Part shown: positions 8,471 to 17,393 of the stretch, piece by piece
How the letters are laid out: each line of letters starts with the position of its first letter
How positions within the stretch are numbered: the first letter of the stretch is position 1
Notes under the pieces: model-generated
Seen by the model: only the letters and a program-made list of their open reading frames with translations
What the model was told of the DNA's origin: nothing
Databases searched by the model: none
NCBI GenBank assembly: GCA_017508135.1
Contig: JAFVZN010000016.1
Coordinates: forward strand, 1-50,158
From: Lentisphaeria bacterium
Lineage (GTDB): Bacteria; Verrucomicrobiota; Lentisphaeria; Victivallales; Victivallaceae
Reading direction: 5' to 3'
DNA: 50,158 nt
Position numbers and translations under genes: made by a program

Positions 8471-9316
8471 TTATTTAGACCGCAACTTCTTTATTCCGAC
8501 ACTGATAACGTACACCACGCCGGAGATCATAACAATCGTCGGACCTGACGGCAAACTCAGCAGTGAACTTGCCACCAATCCGGATATCACAAAAACAGAG
8601 TTGAACACGGCACCGAGTATCATCATCGAACGCAAATGCGCCGTATAACATCCCGCCGCCGCCGCCGGCAACGTCAACAGAGCGATCACCAGCATTATCC
8701 CGACCAGATTTATCAGCAATACGATGGTCAACGCCGTCAACCCCAGCATCGCAAGATAAATGATATTTCCTTTCACTCCGCGCAGTTCGGCAAAGGTTCC
8801 GTCAAAGAGCATCGCCAGTATCTGCGGGAAAAACGTCACCACCGGAACCAGCACCAGAACATCCAGCACCAGTGTCAGATAAAGATCCTGCTGCGAAAGC
8901 AGAAGGATGTTTCCAAAGAGATAACTCTGCCAATCGACATATCCCGGCGTATGATCGAGGAAGAGCAATCCGACCGACATTCCCAGAGCCCAAACGGCAC
9001 CGATCACCGTATCTTCCCGCTCTTTTGCGGTTATACTGACTATCCCCACCGTCAACGCCGCCAGAATGGAACCGGTCAGCGCGCCGACAGTCGCAGTGAC
9101 AAATGCCAGTCCGCAACTGCGCTGAAGAAATAGTGCAAGACCGAATCCGCCCAGTGCCGCGTGGGCACTGGCTCCGGCAAGCGAAGTGATACGCCGGGTG
9201 ACGACCAGAGTTCCGATGACCCCGAGAGCCGGAGAGATCAGGATCCCGATCAGAATGGCAAAACGGAGAAAACCCCATTCCGGAGCAAAGAGTATGGCAT
9301 TGATATCCATCAGCAT
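8471..9316 (-). CDS. znuB: Zinc ABC transporter permease (ZnuB/ABC-3 family)
   Basis: 281 residues, a polytopic inner-membrane protein of the ABC-3 metal permease family, with the family-typical helix segments LGVIGTLVVTRRITSLAGASAHAALGGFGLALF and IVLLINLVGIMLVIALLTLPAAAAG. It would form the membrane channel of the uptake system with the ATPase and binding lipoprotein upstream. Its ATG overlaps the last 7 bases of the ATPase gene, which suggests translational coupling; a second ATG two codons later (9310) is also possible. Metal identity (zinc rather than manganese or iron) comes from the His-rich binding protein. Confidence 0.92.
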   Translation of the reverse strand: MLMDINAILFAPEWGFLRFAILIGILISPALGVIGTLVVTRRITSLAGASAHAALGGFGLALFLQRSCGLAFVTATVGALTGSILAALTVGIVSITAKEREDTVIGAVWALGMSVGLLFLDHTPGYVDWQSYLFGNILLLSQQDLYLTLVLDVLVLVPVVTFFPQILAMLFDGTFAELRGVKGNIIYLAMLGLTALTIVLLINLVGIMLVIALLTLPAAAAGCYTAHLRSMMILGAVFNSVFVISGLVASSLLSLPSGPTIVMISGVVYVISVGIKKLRSK

Positions 9317-10107
9317 TTTTCCCCTTCACAGTGACAGAAACATGAGTGATCGTGCTTGATAAGGCTCATGTCATGGTGGTAAATCTCATTGGCGGTCTCA
9401 GCGGTGAAATCCGCCGGTTTATGGATCACGACCTGCTTATTGACACAGATGACAAGATCCGTTTCCCGGTGGACGAAACCGAGGTCGTGCGACACGGTGA
9501 CGACGGTCATTCGTTTACGCAGTTTTTCCAGAATAAGATAAAACTGTTCTTCTGCGCCCGGGTCGATATTGGCAGTCGGTTCATCCAGCAGCAGCAGCTC
9601 CGGTTCACCGGCAAGCGCACGGGCGATAAGCACCCGCTGCCGCTGTCCGCCGGACAAACCGGCAAAGGAACGCTGTTCCAACTCAGCGATGCCGAGTTCA
9701 TCCAGCACACTGCGGGCAAAATCTTTATCTGCGTTGCGGAAACCGAACAACGTCCGCGCCGAAACCCGCCCCATAAGCACCACTTCCAGCACACTCACCG
9801 GAAATGCCGCATCCAGTTGATGATATTGCGGCATATATCCGACCCGGCGGCGGGCTTCGACGGGGGATTTGCCGAACACCCGGACACTGCCGCTGTCGAC
9901 CGGCAGCAGTCCCAGTAAAATTTTAAGCAGGGTACTTTTTCCGCCGCCGTTGGGCCCGACGATACAACCGGATTCTCCCGGCATGATCCGCAAACTGGCA
10001 TTTTCGATAACCGGCGTTCCATTCTGATAGGAAAAAGAGACATCTTTCAGATCAATGACCGGAACCGATGTATTTCCCGGAGAACAGCAATGGCAGGAAC
10101 AACTCAT
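9310..10107 (-). CDS. znuC: Zinc ABC transporter ATPase with Cys/His-rich tails
   Basis: 265 residues. ABC core: Walker A GPNGGGKST near 53-61, signature LSGGQRQRVLIARAL, Walker B LLLLDEPT, and switch His in VSHDLG. It energises zinc uptake through ZnuB. Both ends are odd: the N terminus is MSCSCHCCSPGN and the C terminus is HDHSCFCHCEGEKC, with five thiols or imidazoles in the first 8 residues and many in the last 14. These could bind metal and let the ATPase sense cytoplasmic zinc. The start overlaps the znuA stop by 4 bp (ATGA). Confidence 0.93.
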   Translation of the reverse strand: MSCSCHCCSPGNTSVPVIDLKDVSFSYQNGTPVIENASLRIMPGESGCIVGPNGGGKSTLLKILLGLLPVDSGSVRVFGKSPVEARRRVGYMPQYHQLDAAFPVSVLEVVLMGRVSARTLFGFRNADKDFARSVLDELGIAELEQRSFAGLSGGQRQRVLIARALAGEPELLLLDEPTANIDPGAEEQFYLILEKLRKRMTVVTVSHDLGFVHRETDLVICVNKQVVIHKPADFTAETANEIYHHDMSLIKHDHSCFCHCEGEKC

Positions 10108-11012
10108 TTGTTTTCTCCGAATCCCCGGCAGATAGCATCGGTCATAAGTTTGAAATTTCCCTCCAGATCATAGGCAAGCGGATCCAGCGGTACAGCGGCA
10201 CCGCCGATGCGCCGCGCCAGTTCGTTGGCAGTACGCGGATTGAATTGCGGCTGAACAAAGACGACTTTGATCTTCTCCTTTTTCGCTTTGGCAATGACAT
10301 TTGCCAGCTGCACTGCCGTCATCTCACGACCGTTGATCTCCAACGGGTGCTGACGGAGCTTGTAGGTATCAGCAAAATAGCCGAATGCCGGATGATAAAC
10401 CAGAAAATCCCGCCCGGCAAAGGGGGCAAGGCGGCGGAGATTTTCGGCATGGATATCTTTCAGACGTTTTTTCAGAGCACTGCAATTATTCCGGTATTCC
10501 TCAGCATGTCCCGGATCGACCGCTATAAGCGCATCCCGCACGGAATCAGCGATATGCTCCGCCATGACCGGAGAGAGCCAGACGTGCGGATCAAGAGCTT
10601 CACTGCTGTGGTCGTGCGCGTCACCGTGTCCGTCACAACATCCCTGCCCGTCATCAAAATGCCGCCGCCGGATGCCGGTGGTGACATCGATCACCTTCAC
10701 CTGCTCCGGCATGGCGCGCACTGCACTCTTTTCAAAATTCATTCCGGTAGTGAAAAAGAGCGCGGCACGTCCGGCATCCCTGATATCAGCCGGGCGCGGT
10801 GCGTAATCATGCGGACTTCTGCCGACCGGAAGCATTGACTGGACGGAAACATTTTTCCCGCCGACCTCATGAGCTATGAATGCCACCGGAGGCAGACCGC
10901 ACACAACATTCACTTTACCATTATCACCGCGCTGCTCACCGGAACATCCGCACAAAACGGCAATCACGGCAGCGGCGGCAAAAAATATTGTCAGATACTT
11001 TTTCAAAAACAT
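10104..11012 (-). CDS. znuA: Zinc ABC transporter substrate-binding lipoprotein
   Basis: 302 residues. The lipoprotein signal ends at LCGC (Cys23). Cluster A-I metal-binding residues are visible: His68 in RSPHDY, His143 in DPHVWLSP, His207 in VYHPAFGYF, and an Asp in PLDPLA near 282. Residues about 118-136 form a Cys/His/Asp loop (RHFDDGQGCCDGHGDAHDHS), the acidic His-rich loop characteristic of zinc binders. It captures zinc in the periplasm and passes it to ZnuB. It is the first gene of the operon, with an AGGAAAGGTG ribosome site and a clear promoter upstream. I could not pick out a Zur box with confidence. Confidence 0.95.
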   Translation of the reverse strand: MFLKKYLTIFFAAAAVIAVLCGCSGEQRGDNGKVNVVCGLPPVAFIAHEVGGKNVSVQSMLPVGRSPHDYAPRPADIRDAGRAALFFTTGMNFEKSAVRAMPEQVKVIDVTTGIRRRHFDDGQGCCDGHGDAHDHSSEALDPHVWLSPVMAEHIADSVRDALIAVDPGHAEEYRNNCSALKKRLKDIHAENLRRLAPFAGRDFLVYHPAFGYFADTYKLRQHPLEINGREMTAVQLANVIAKAKKEKIKVVFVQPQFNPRTANELARRIGGAAVPLDPLAYDLEGNFKLMTDAICRGFGENK

Positions 11013-11051
11013 TTATATTCACCTTTCCTGTGATTTAAAATCCAATCAGAG

Positions 11052-11080
11052 AATATAACACGTTTTTCCCATCAAGTCAA
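11052..11080 (-). promoter_or_regulatory. Strong predicted promoter for znuACB-dnaG
   Basis: Minus strand: -35 TTGACT (11075-11080), 17-bp spacer, -10 TATATT (11052-11057), about 40 bp before znuA. It separates the zinc operon from the heparinase-like gene upstream, whose stop codon lies only 18 bp from the -35. Confidence 0.75.
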
Positions 11081-11097
11081 GAGAATTTTCAAAAAAG

Positions 11098-13155
11098 TCA
11101 CTGATTGAGTTTTGTCAGGTCCAATTCAAAGAGCTTTCCGTTGACCGTCACATTGAACTTGTTTTTTCCGGCAGCTTTGATCTCCGGCAAAGTTCCGCCT
11201 TTACGAACCGGGATGAGCAGCGTGGCAAAGCGGAAATTTTTCTGCTGTTTCGCCGTCATCATCACCGTGGTCGCCTTGTGGCGGATCAAATCGTTGCGCC
11301 CGATAAACCATCCCGCCATCAGCGGTTTGTGCCGTCCGGAGGCGGTGGCGGTCTCCAATTTTTCCGGGAACAACGGGACGATAAGAATATCGTATTCATT
11401 TCCGGGATAATCGGACAGCACGGCTCCGGGATACCGGCGAACTTTGCGGGTCTTCACCGTGTTCAAATGGAAACGCAGTTCGTAATCGTGCGCCTTGCCG
11501 TCGGCGGATCTCAAGGTATCGACCACGCAGAAAAATTCCGGCTTGCAGAAACGCACCTCACGGGTGTGGGTCGCCGGTTTTGACAGCGGAATAACATCGC
11601 CGTCAGTGCCGTCAAACTTCATAAATCCGAAAGTATCGGTATAACTGCTTTTTGCGTAGTCAAACTTTTCATTCGTAACAAAGTTGGCATCGATAGGTTT
11701 GGTCACCTTTTTGGGCAGATCGCGCATCTGGATGAGACCGTCGACCAGCACGGTGTTGTGGTCCGCCGAAGAGCGGCCGTACCAGCGGTAAACGCTGAAC
11801 TCATATTGACCTCCGCCGTCATCGTAAATCAACTCTTCACAGCCTTTGTAGATGTTGATATTGAGTTTGTCATAGTGCCAGTGTCCGGCACCGAGCGGAC
11901 CGACATCGAAACAGCAGTAAAGGGCATCCTTATCCCAGGAGGAACGCATGGCGATAAAACCGGCATAGGGGAGAAAACGGGATGCGGTAGTTTTATCGAC
12001 CGGAGCTTTACCCTCTTTCCGCATGGAGGCGACCCACTTGAACTCTTCCCGGTTCGGAAAGTTTTCCAGCGCGGTCTTCATTATTCCGGGCAGATGCATG
12101 GTGTAGCAGTCATTGGTCCGCGGCGCAGTAAGTCCGGGAGTTGCCAACGCGATAAAAGAATCATATCCGTTTTCAAACGCCGCCGGCAGCTCCGGCGGAA
12201 GCTCGTTCATTCGTCCCGAGATTTGCGCCTGATCGATAAAATTCTTGGCACACCGCAGACTCACCAACAGATAATCAGGCGAAAGTTCATCGTGCATACC
12301 ATCCGGCATCATCTGACTGCAAAATGCCTTGCTGAAAACTTTCGCCGAATAGAGCCGGAATTTCTGTGCATCTTTGAACTCCGGAAATTGGGAGGCAAAG
12401 GTGTACACCCCCGCCATCTCCATCAACAGCCAGTTGCTCCGTTTTCTGTGGTTGTACCGCAAGAACTCCGCCTGCTCATACATGGAACCAAGCATCAGGC
12501 AAAGTGCTTCGTCACTGACGCTGGGCGACTTGCGGAACACTTCAAACGCCGCCGGCCAGGAATAGAGCAGACGGATACCGGCTTCGATGGTGCGCCAGGT
12601 GTTGTGACTGTAGGGACCGGAGAGCGCGGTCTTCTTATCGGCCTGATATATCCACGACACCATCTGTCCGGCAAACGCTTTTGAATAACGGTCGGAACCG
12701 CTTTTCAAGTAACAGCGCATCATGTCGTGCCAGAAATACATCCGTCCGAGCTGCCAGAGCCACTCATTGTTGACCGGCTTCTTTTTCCAGGTCGGATTGA
12801 AAATCCAGTTCACGCCGCCTTCAAATTTCCAGGGGATGTTGATGACGGTAAAATCATTATTGACCGCCCGTTCTGCAGTTTCCCCGGAATATGACTGATT
12901 TTGCATTTTCGTGGTCAAATAGGAAGATGCCGGACGGTTGCGGTAATATGCCGCGATCGCCCGTATCATACTGTTTTCATCCTTTTTACGATACGCAGAT
13001 AAATAATCTGCTCCAATCGTCTTTCCATCGATATGTTTAAAAAGAAGCTGCATCAATTCATTGCGCCGGGCAGAGTTCTTCTCTTTCGCCACAGCGGCAT
13101 TGGTTACGGCAACGGCACACATAATACACAATCCTGCTTTGACAACACTTTTCAT
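11098..13155 (-). CDS. Secreted heparinase II/III-like polysaccharide lyase
   Basis: 685 residues with an N-terminal signal peptide (MKSVVKAGLCIMCAVAVTNAAVA). The N-terminal half is an (alpha/alpha)6 toroid with HNTWRTIEAGIRLLYSW near 184-200 and DGMHDELSPDYL near 285-296. The C-terminal half is a heparinase II/III beta domain with GHWHYDKLNINIY near 424-436 and DHNTVLVDG near 465-473. These are the places where the superfamily keeps its catalytic Asn/His/Tyr/His set. Such enzymes cleave uronic-acid polysaccharides by beta-elimination in the periplasm or outside. The start is 1 nt after the secreted glycosidase stop codon, so it is the last gene of that operon. Substrate not determinable from sequence. 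Confidence 0.88.
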   Translation of the reverse strand: MKSVVKAGLCIMCAVAVTNAAVAKEKNSARRNELMQLLFKHIDGKTIGADYLSAYRKKDENSMIRAIAAYYRNRPASSYLTTKMQNQSYSGETAERAVNNDFTVINIPWKFEGGVNWIFNPTWKKKPVNNEWLWQLGRMYFWHDMMRCYLKSGSDRYSKAFAGQMVSWIYQADKKTALSGPYSHNTWRTIEAGIRLLYSWPAAFEVFRKSPSVSDEALCLMLGSMYEQAEFLRYNHRKRSNWLLMEMAGVYTFASQFPEFKDAQKFRLYSAKVFSKAFCSQMMPDGMHDELSPDYLLVSLRCAKNFIDQAQISGRMNELPPELPAAFENGYDSFIALATPGLTAPRTNDCYTMHLPGIMKTALENFPNREEFKWVASMRKEGKAPVDKTTASRFLPYAGFIAMRSSWDKDALYCCFDVGPLGAGHWHYDKLNINIYKGCEELIYDDGGGQYEFSVYRWYGRSSADHNTVLVDGLIQMRDLPKKVTKPIDANFVTNEKFDYAKSSYTDTFGFMKFDGTDGDVIPLSKPATHTREVRFCKPEFFCVVDTLRSADGKAHDYELRFHLNTVKTRKVRRYPGAVLSDYPGNEYDILIVPLFPEKLETATASGRHKPLMAGWFIGRNDLIRHKATTVMMTAKQQKNFRFATLLIPVRKGGTLPEIKAAGKNKFNVTVNGKLFELDLTKLNQ

Positions 13156-13156
13156 C

Positions 13157-15199
13157 TTACTTCACCCGCAGAATGACCACCTTGTAACAGGGCATTCCGA
13201 CTTCAGCGATCACATTGCCCGGACACGCGCGCTTGAACTTGACCGGGACCCACTTGCCGTCACCGGTAAGCTGTTCGATTTTTGAGACCTTATTGAGTTT
13301 GAGTGTCACGGAATCCATCGGATCATATCCCAGATTCATGACCATCAGGAGCATGGAACCATCTTTGGCGAAACGTTTGAGCGACATTGCCGGCTGATCG
13401 TTCATAACCGAGCCCTGAGCAACTTCCGGATCGAGCTTGTCGAGAAGATAATCGAGCCACATCTTGCGGGGGCTTCCGGCGCGGAGAGAGAAGTGTTCTT
13501 CACTGCAGAAAGCGACCGTCAGAACTTTTCCTCCGAGACTGTTTTCGCAAAGTACCGCCCCCGGAACGACGCGGTTGCGATCACCTTTGGTGGCGTAAGT
13601 GACGGCATTGATATGAGTGAGAACTTTGGCATTTTTGGACTTTATGACCAGCTCCGGCGCACCCGCCCAGCTGCGGCAGTAGATGTACTGTTTGGTATCA
13701 GGATAAACTTCACTGCGGTAAAAACAATCCGGAGTGCGGGTTTCGACACCCATATATTTGCCAAACCCGCGCTTGCACAATTCAATGGCGGCGGCACCGT
13801 CAACGAGGACTTTCTGCTTGAAGATATCCATCAGCTGCGCATCCGTCAGCCGTTCGACCGAAAACGCTCCGCGCAGAGCGTAAACACCCGGCTTGTTGAA
13901 GTGGACTTCGCCGGCGAACGGGATACCGTAAATACCCATATAATACGCCCAGTTCTTCACTTCCGGCGGAATGACACCGGTGGAAAAGCTGGTGGAGTGG
14001 AAAAGATGTTCGCTGATAAATCCGGGGATGTAAACACCGCCGTCACGGCTTCCCTGCACCGCCTCAAAGAGTGCCGGATAAAATTTGGCATTTTCAGCAA
14101 GGATATCGGTATATTTGCGGCTGACCACAAAATTTCCCGATTTGTGACAATTCACATACCAGAGCTTGGTTCCTTTCAAACCGTTGAAGATGGCAGAGGA
14201 AACTTTCGCGTGCAGACTCACGGCAGATTTGCTGTACAATGCCTGCGGAAAAGTGTCGCTTTCGTCAAAAAGCGACGGAATGGAGCCGAAATGTTTGCGG
14301 TAAAGCTGGGTCTTGAGGACGTTGTAGGGGAAATCACGGGGAGATTCTTCAACGTAATGCGCGTTGCACACACGCATCATGTGCGGCTGATTTTTGGCAG
14401 CCATCTCGCGGGTGAGGTCGAAGTAGTGATAATATTCTCCGCCGGGGCAGCAGGTCCCTCCGGGGATGGAGGGATCGACCGAGTTGATACCTTCACGCAA
14501 AAATTTACCGACATTGGCGACACCCTCTTTACGCAGAATTTCATAATTGAGGTAGACCTGATCGGTGTTTTTGGCGTTGACCACGGCACTGCGGTACTCT
14601 TCCGGAGTTTTGAAGTTACCGTTGAAACGGCGGTTGTATTCCGCAACGTGCAGAGAGCAGAAACACTCTCTGCCGCCGTTATTGGAACGGATGTCGTCAT
14701 CACCGAGGATGAAGAAAGGCTTTTCCGCCGCAACTTTCGCTCCGACCGTGCGGATATATTTGGCAAAGTTGGGGTTCAACGCGCAGAAACGGGCAGCCTT
14801 CTGTTTGGAAGTATACGTTCTTGTCCAACCGTCAATGACCACAGTCGGATTGGTGACATGACCGAGGATCGCCTGAATCAGCGCACCGAGCTTGACCGGA
14901 TGTCCGGCAAGACCGGCTTTGACCTTGCGGTAACTGGCAAGCACACTTTCCAGACGCTTGTAAGGGTTGCTGTCCTGCGGGTGCAGTGCCATGCTGTACA
15001 GAACGGTGTCGATACCGGTACGCTGATAAAATTCGATGATATCTTTTATCGTCTGCTCTTCGTCACCGATCCGGCAGGGGACGATGTTGATCATGTTGAA
15101 CTTTTCAGTCAGGTAATCGTAGCGCGCATCATACTTCTGAGGCGCAGCAAACGCCGAAAGTGCCGCAAAAGCACATAACATAAGTAAAACTTTTCTCAT
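13157..15199 (-). CDS. Secreted large putative glycoside hydrolase (paralogue 1)
   Basis: 680 residues with a signal peptide (MRKVLLMLCAFAALSAFA, cleavage near 19). The body looks like a TIM barrel of clan GH-A type: EKPFFILGDDDIRS near 160-171 sits where the acid/base segment would be, and SLFDESDTFPQALYSKSA near 309-326, with Glu313, sits where the nucleophile would be. SAIFNGLKGTKLWYVNC follows, and the C terminus looks like the accessory beta domains of GH42-like enzymes. GH42 or GH164 relatives are my guess, not established. It resembles the 651-residue protein encoded just upstream along the whole length, but is exported. It lies between that gene (20 nt) and the lyase gene (1 nt) in one operon. 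Confidence 0.7.
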   Translation of the reverse strand: MRKVLLMLCAFAALSAFAAPQKYDARYDYLTEKFNMINIVPCRIGDEEQTIKDIIEFYQRTGIDTVLYSMALHPQDSNPYKRLESVLASYRKVKAGLAGHPVKLGALIQAILGHVTNPTVVIDGWTRTYTSKQKAARFCALNPNFAKYIRTVGAKVAAEKPFFILGDDDIRSNNGGRECFCSLHVAEYNRRFNGNFKTPEEYRSAVVNAKNTDQVYLNYEILRKEGVANVGKFLREGINSVDPSIPGGTCCPGGEYYHYFDLTREMAAKNQPHMMRVCNAHYVEESPRDFPYNVLKTQLYRKHFGSIPSLFDESDTFPQALYSKSAVSLHAKVSSAIFNGLKGTKLWYVNCHKSGNFVVSRKYTDILAENAKFYPALFEAVQGSRDGGVYIPGFISEHLFHSTSFSTGVIPPEVKNWAYYMGIYGIPFAGEVHFNKPGVYALRGAFSVERLTDAQLMDIFKQKVLVDGAAAIELCKRGFGKYMGVETRTPDCFYRSEVYPDTKQYIYCRSWAGAPELVIKSKNAKVLTHINAVTYATKGDRNRVVPGAVLCENSLGGKVLTVAFCSEEHFSLRAGSPRKMWLDYLLDKLDPEVAQGSVMNDQPAMSLKRFAKDGSMLLMVMNLGYDPMDSVTLKLNKVSKIEQLTGDGKWVPVKFKRACPGNVIAEVGMPCYKVVILRVK

Positions 15200-15219
15200 A
15201 ATGACTCCTTGACTTATAA

Positions 15220-17175
15220 TTATTTGACCCTTATGACCACAGTTTCATAACAGGCGACCTGCCGGGGGATGGAAACGGATCCGCCACCGGCGGCGAACTG
15301 AACTTTTTCCCAGACACCTCCGGCGGAAAGAACGCTGACCGCAGAAGCATCTTTATATTTTATCACGATCTCATCCAGCGCATCAAAGCCCAGATTGCAG
15401 ATCATTGCCAGCGTGGAACCGTCACTCATCTTCCGGGTGACGGAAAGTGCCGGCTGATCGGTGATGATGGTTCCGGATGCGCCGCCGTTTTCAATGGCTT
15501 CAAGCAGATATATAAGCCAGTTTTTGCGGGGTTCGCCGCCGCGCGGAGTAAACTCATCAGTCGTGCGGAAAACGGTGGTACAGACTCTGCCGCCGAGTTC
15601 GTTGTTGAAGATGACGGCTCCGGGGCAGACGATCTTCGGATCGGGGGCGTACATAAATGGAGTGTAGTACATCTGGGTCAGAACTTCGAGATTTTCGCTG
15701 CAGGGGACCAGTTCCGGAGCATCCGCCCAGGTACGGCAGTAAATGGGGACACCGTCAGGGTAACGCTCTCCGCTGAACGGGTGCGTGGGAGAAATCGCTT
15801 CCACACCGAGATATCTGGCAAATCCGCGTTCGGTGAGAGCTTTGGCGGCATCACCGTCGACCAGCAGTTTGCCTTTGAGCAAAGTCAGCAATTCTTCATC
15901 GCTCTTGCGGGAGACGAATTCCCTGCCCCGGATGGCGTAAATGCCGTCAAGAGTGTAATCCTTTTCCGCAGAGAACGGGATACCGAAAATGCCGAGGAAC
16001 TCCGCCCAGGACAACTCCGGAGTGATATTGGGCGCACGGTTGGTGACCGCGTGCCAGTTTCCCTTGTCAGTGTGGATGGGAATACGCACACCGCTGGAAA
16101 CACTGTCGGCGACCGCCGCAGAGAGTGCCGGATAAAAGTTCCGGTGCTTTTCCAGGATCTCAGTATACTTCCGGCTGACCACAACGCCGGGGCGGCGACA
16201 GTTCACATACCAGAGTTTGGCACCGTTGAGGCCGTTGAAGATGGCAGAACACTCTTTGGCGTGGAAGCTGATCGCAGATTTGCTGAACAGCGAATGGGGG
16301 AAGGTATCGCTTTCGTCCAGCACCGTGGTGACATCTGAATGGTATTTCCGGTACGCCTGACTTTTGAAGACGTTGGCGGCAAAGTCGCGCGGAGACTGTT
16401 CCACATAGAGCGCGTTGCATATACGCATGACGGAATCGGTCTGATCTTTGGCTCCCAGAGCGCGGGAGGTATCCTGATTGAAGAAATATTCTCCGCCGGG
16501 CATACAGCTGCCGCCGGGGATGGAGGGATCGACCGAATCGATTCCTTCCCGGAGCAGCGCGGCGACCCGGTTCACGGTATCCTGCCGGAGCTGATCGAAG
16601 TTTTTATACAGTTCGCTGTCGGAGGAAGAGCTGCAAACCGCTTTCCGGTACTCTTCAGGAGAAAAATCGGTTCCGTGGCGGCGATTGTATTCTGCGGTAT
16701 GGAGTTCGCAGAAACACTCCACTCCGGACGACCAGGAACGGATATCATCGTCACCGAGGATAAAAAAGGGCTTCTCTTTGGCGACCATGGCTCCGACAGT
16801 GCGGATGTAGTTGGAAAATCCCTCATCCAGCGAGCAGAAACGGCTGTTTTTCCCTTCGATCACCCCCTCATGGGTGATAACGCGGGTCCACTGTTCGCTG
16901 TCCAGCTTGGAACCGATGACGTGGCCGAGAATACTCTGGATAAGCACCCCGCACTGTATAGCAGGTTCTTTGGCAAGGGCATCGCGGAGTTTGCGGTAAC
17001 TTGCCACCAGACGTTCCGCCTTTTCCATGGCGTTTCTGCCTTCCGGATGGAAGGAGAGACTGTAAAGGATGCGGTTGATACCGGTGCGCTGATAGAGCTC
17101 CATCAAATCCTGAGCCGTCTCCTCCTCATGTCCGGGATAATAAGGAACTACATTGAAAAACTTATATTCACTCAT
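15220..17175 (-). CDS. Cytoplasmic large putative glycoside hydrolase (paralogue 2)
   Basis: 651 residues from the ATG at 17175, chosen because AGAAAGGTG lies just upstream and because MSEYKFFNVVPYYPGHEEETAQD aligns with the mature start of the secreted paralogue; a longer frame to 17214 exists. There is no signal peptide. Shared motifs with the paralogue: FYQRTGI/LYQRTGI, EKPFFILGDDDIRS, DPSIPGG, DESDTFP, SAIFNGL, KLWYVNC. Likely a retaining-type TIM-barrel glycosidase acting on imported fragments while the paralogue acts outside. It is the first gene of the three-gene operon. Exact family unassigned. Confidence 0.68.
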   Translation of the reverse strand: MSEYKFFNVVPYYPGHEEETAQDLMELYQRTGINRILYSLSFHPEGRNAMEKAERLVASYRKLRDALAKEPAIQCGVLIQSILGHVIGSKLDSEQWTRVITHEGVIEGKNSRFCSLDEGFSNYIRTVGAMVAKEKPFFILGDDDIRSWSSGVECFCELHTAEYNRRHGTDFSPEEYRKAVCSSSSDSELYKNFDQLRQDTVNRVAALLREGIDSVDPSIPGGSCMPGGEYFFNQDTSRALGAKDQTDSVMRICNALYVEQSPRDFAANVFKSQAYRKYHSDVTTVLDESDTFPHSLFSKSAISFHAKECSAIFNGLNGAKLWYVNCRRPGVVVSRKYTEILEKHRNFYPALSAAVADSVSSGVRIPIHTDKGNWHAVTNRAPNITPELSWAEFLGIFGIPFSAEKDYTLDGIYAIRGREFVSRKSDEELLTLLKGKLLVDGDAAKALTERGFARYLGVEAISPTHPFSGERYPDGVPIYCRTWADAPELVPCSENLEVLTQMYYTPFMYAPDPKIVCPGAVIFNNELGGRVCTTVFRTTDEFTPRGGEPRKNWLIYLLEAIENGGASGTIITDQPALSVTRKMSDGSTLAMICNLGFDALDEIVIKYKDASAVSVLSAGGVWEKVQFAAGGGSVSIPRQVACYETVVIRVK

Positions 17176-17187
17176 AATACACCTTTC

Positions 17188-17289
17188 TGTTAAAAATATG
17201 TTACCATTCTCCATGACATTGTTAAAAAATAATATTCATCGCGGCTAAATACAAGTTCAGCAAAAAAAAATTCATGTTATTTTTTAACA
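17188..17289. repeat. Inverted and direct AT-rich repeat upstream of the glycosidase operon
   Basis: TGTTAAAAAATAA (17220-17232) and its exact reverse complement TTATTTTTTAACA (17277-17289) are 44 nt apart. A third TGTTAAAAA lies at 17188, next to the ribosome site of the minus-strand gene. Possible binding sites for a regulator of the glycosidase operon, or a chance product of AT-rich DNA. I found no convincing minus-strand promoter in this stretch. Confidence 0.4.
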
Positions 17290-17358
17290 CTGTACCACAG
17301 GGCACCGGCTGAACCCGGGCAAAAACGGAGATATTTCAAGATTTTTTTAAAAAACAAC

Positions 17359-17387
17359 TTGATAAAAGTGAATGTTTAGTGTATAGT
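17359..17387 (+). promoter_or_regulatory. Predicted promoter for the SDR-hisF transcript
   Basis: -35 TTGATA (17359-17364), 17-bp spacer, -10 TATAGT (17382-17387). Start point near 17394, leaving a leader of about 156 nt. Confidence 0.75.
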
Positions 17388-17393
17388 ATAGCA

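Noticed and set aside
13493..15178. 561-residue open frame on the plus strand
   Set aside because: Complement of the secreted glycosidase gene. The glycosidase strand has a signal peptide, a paralogue and an operon; this frame has none.
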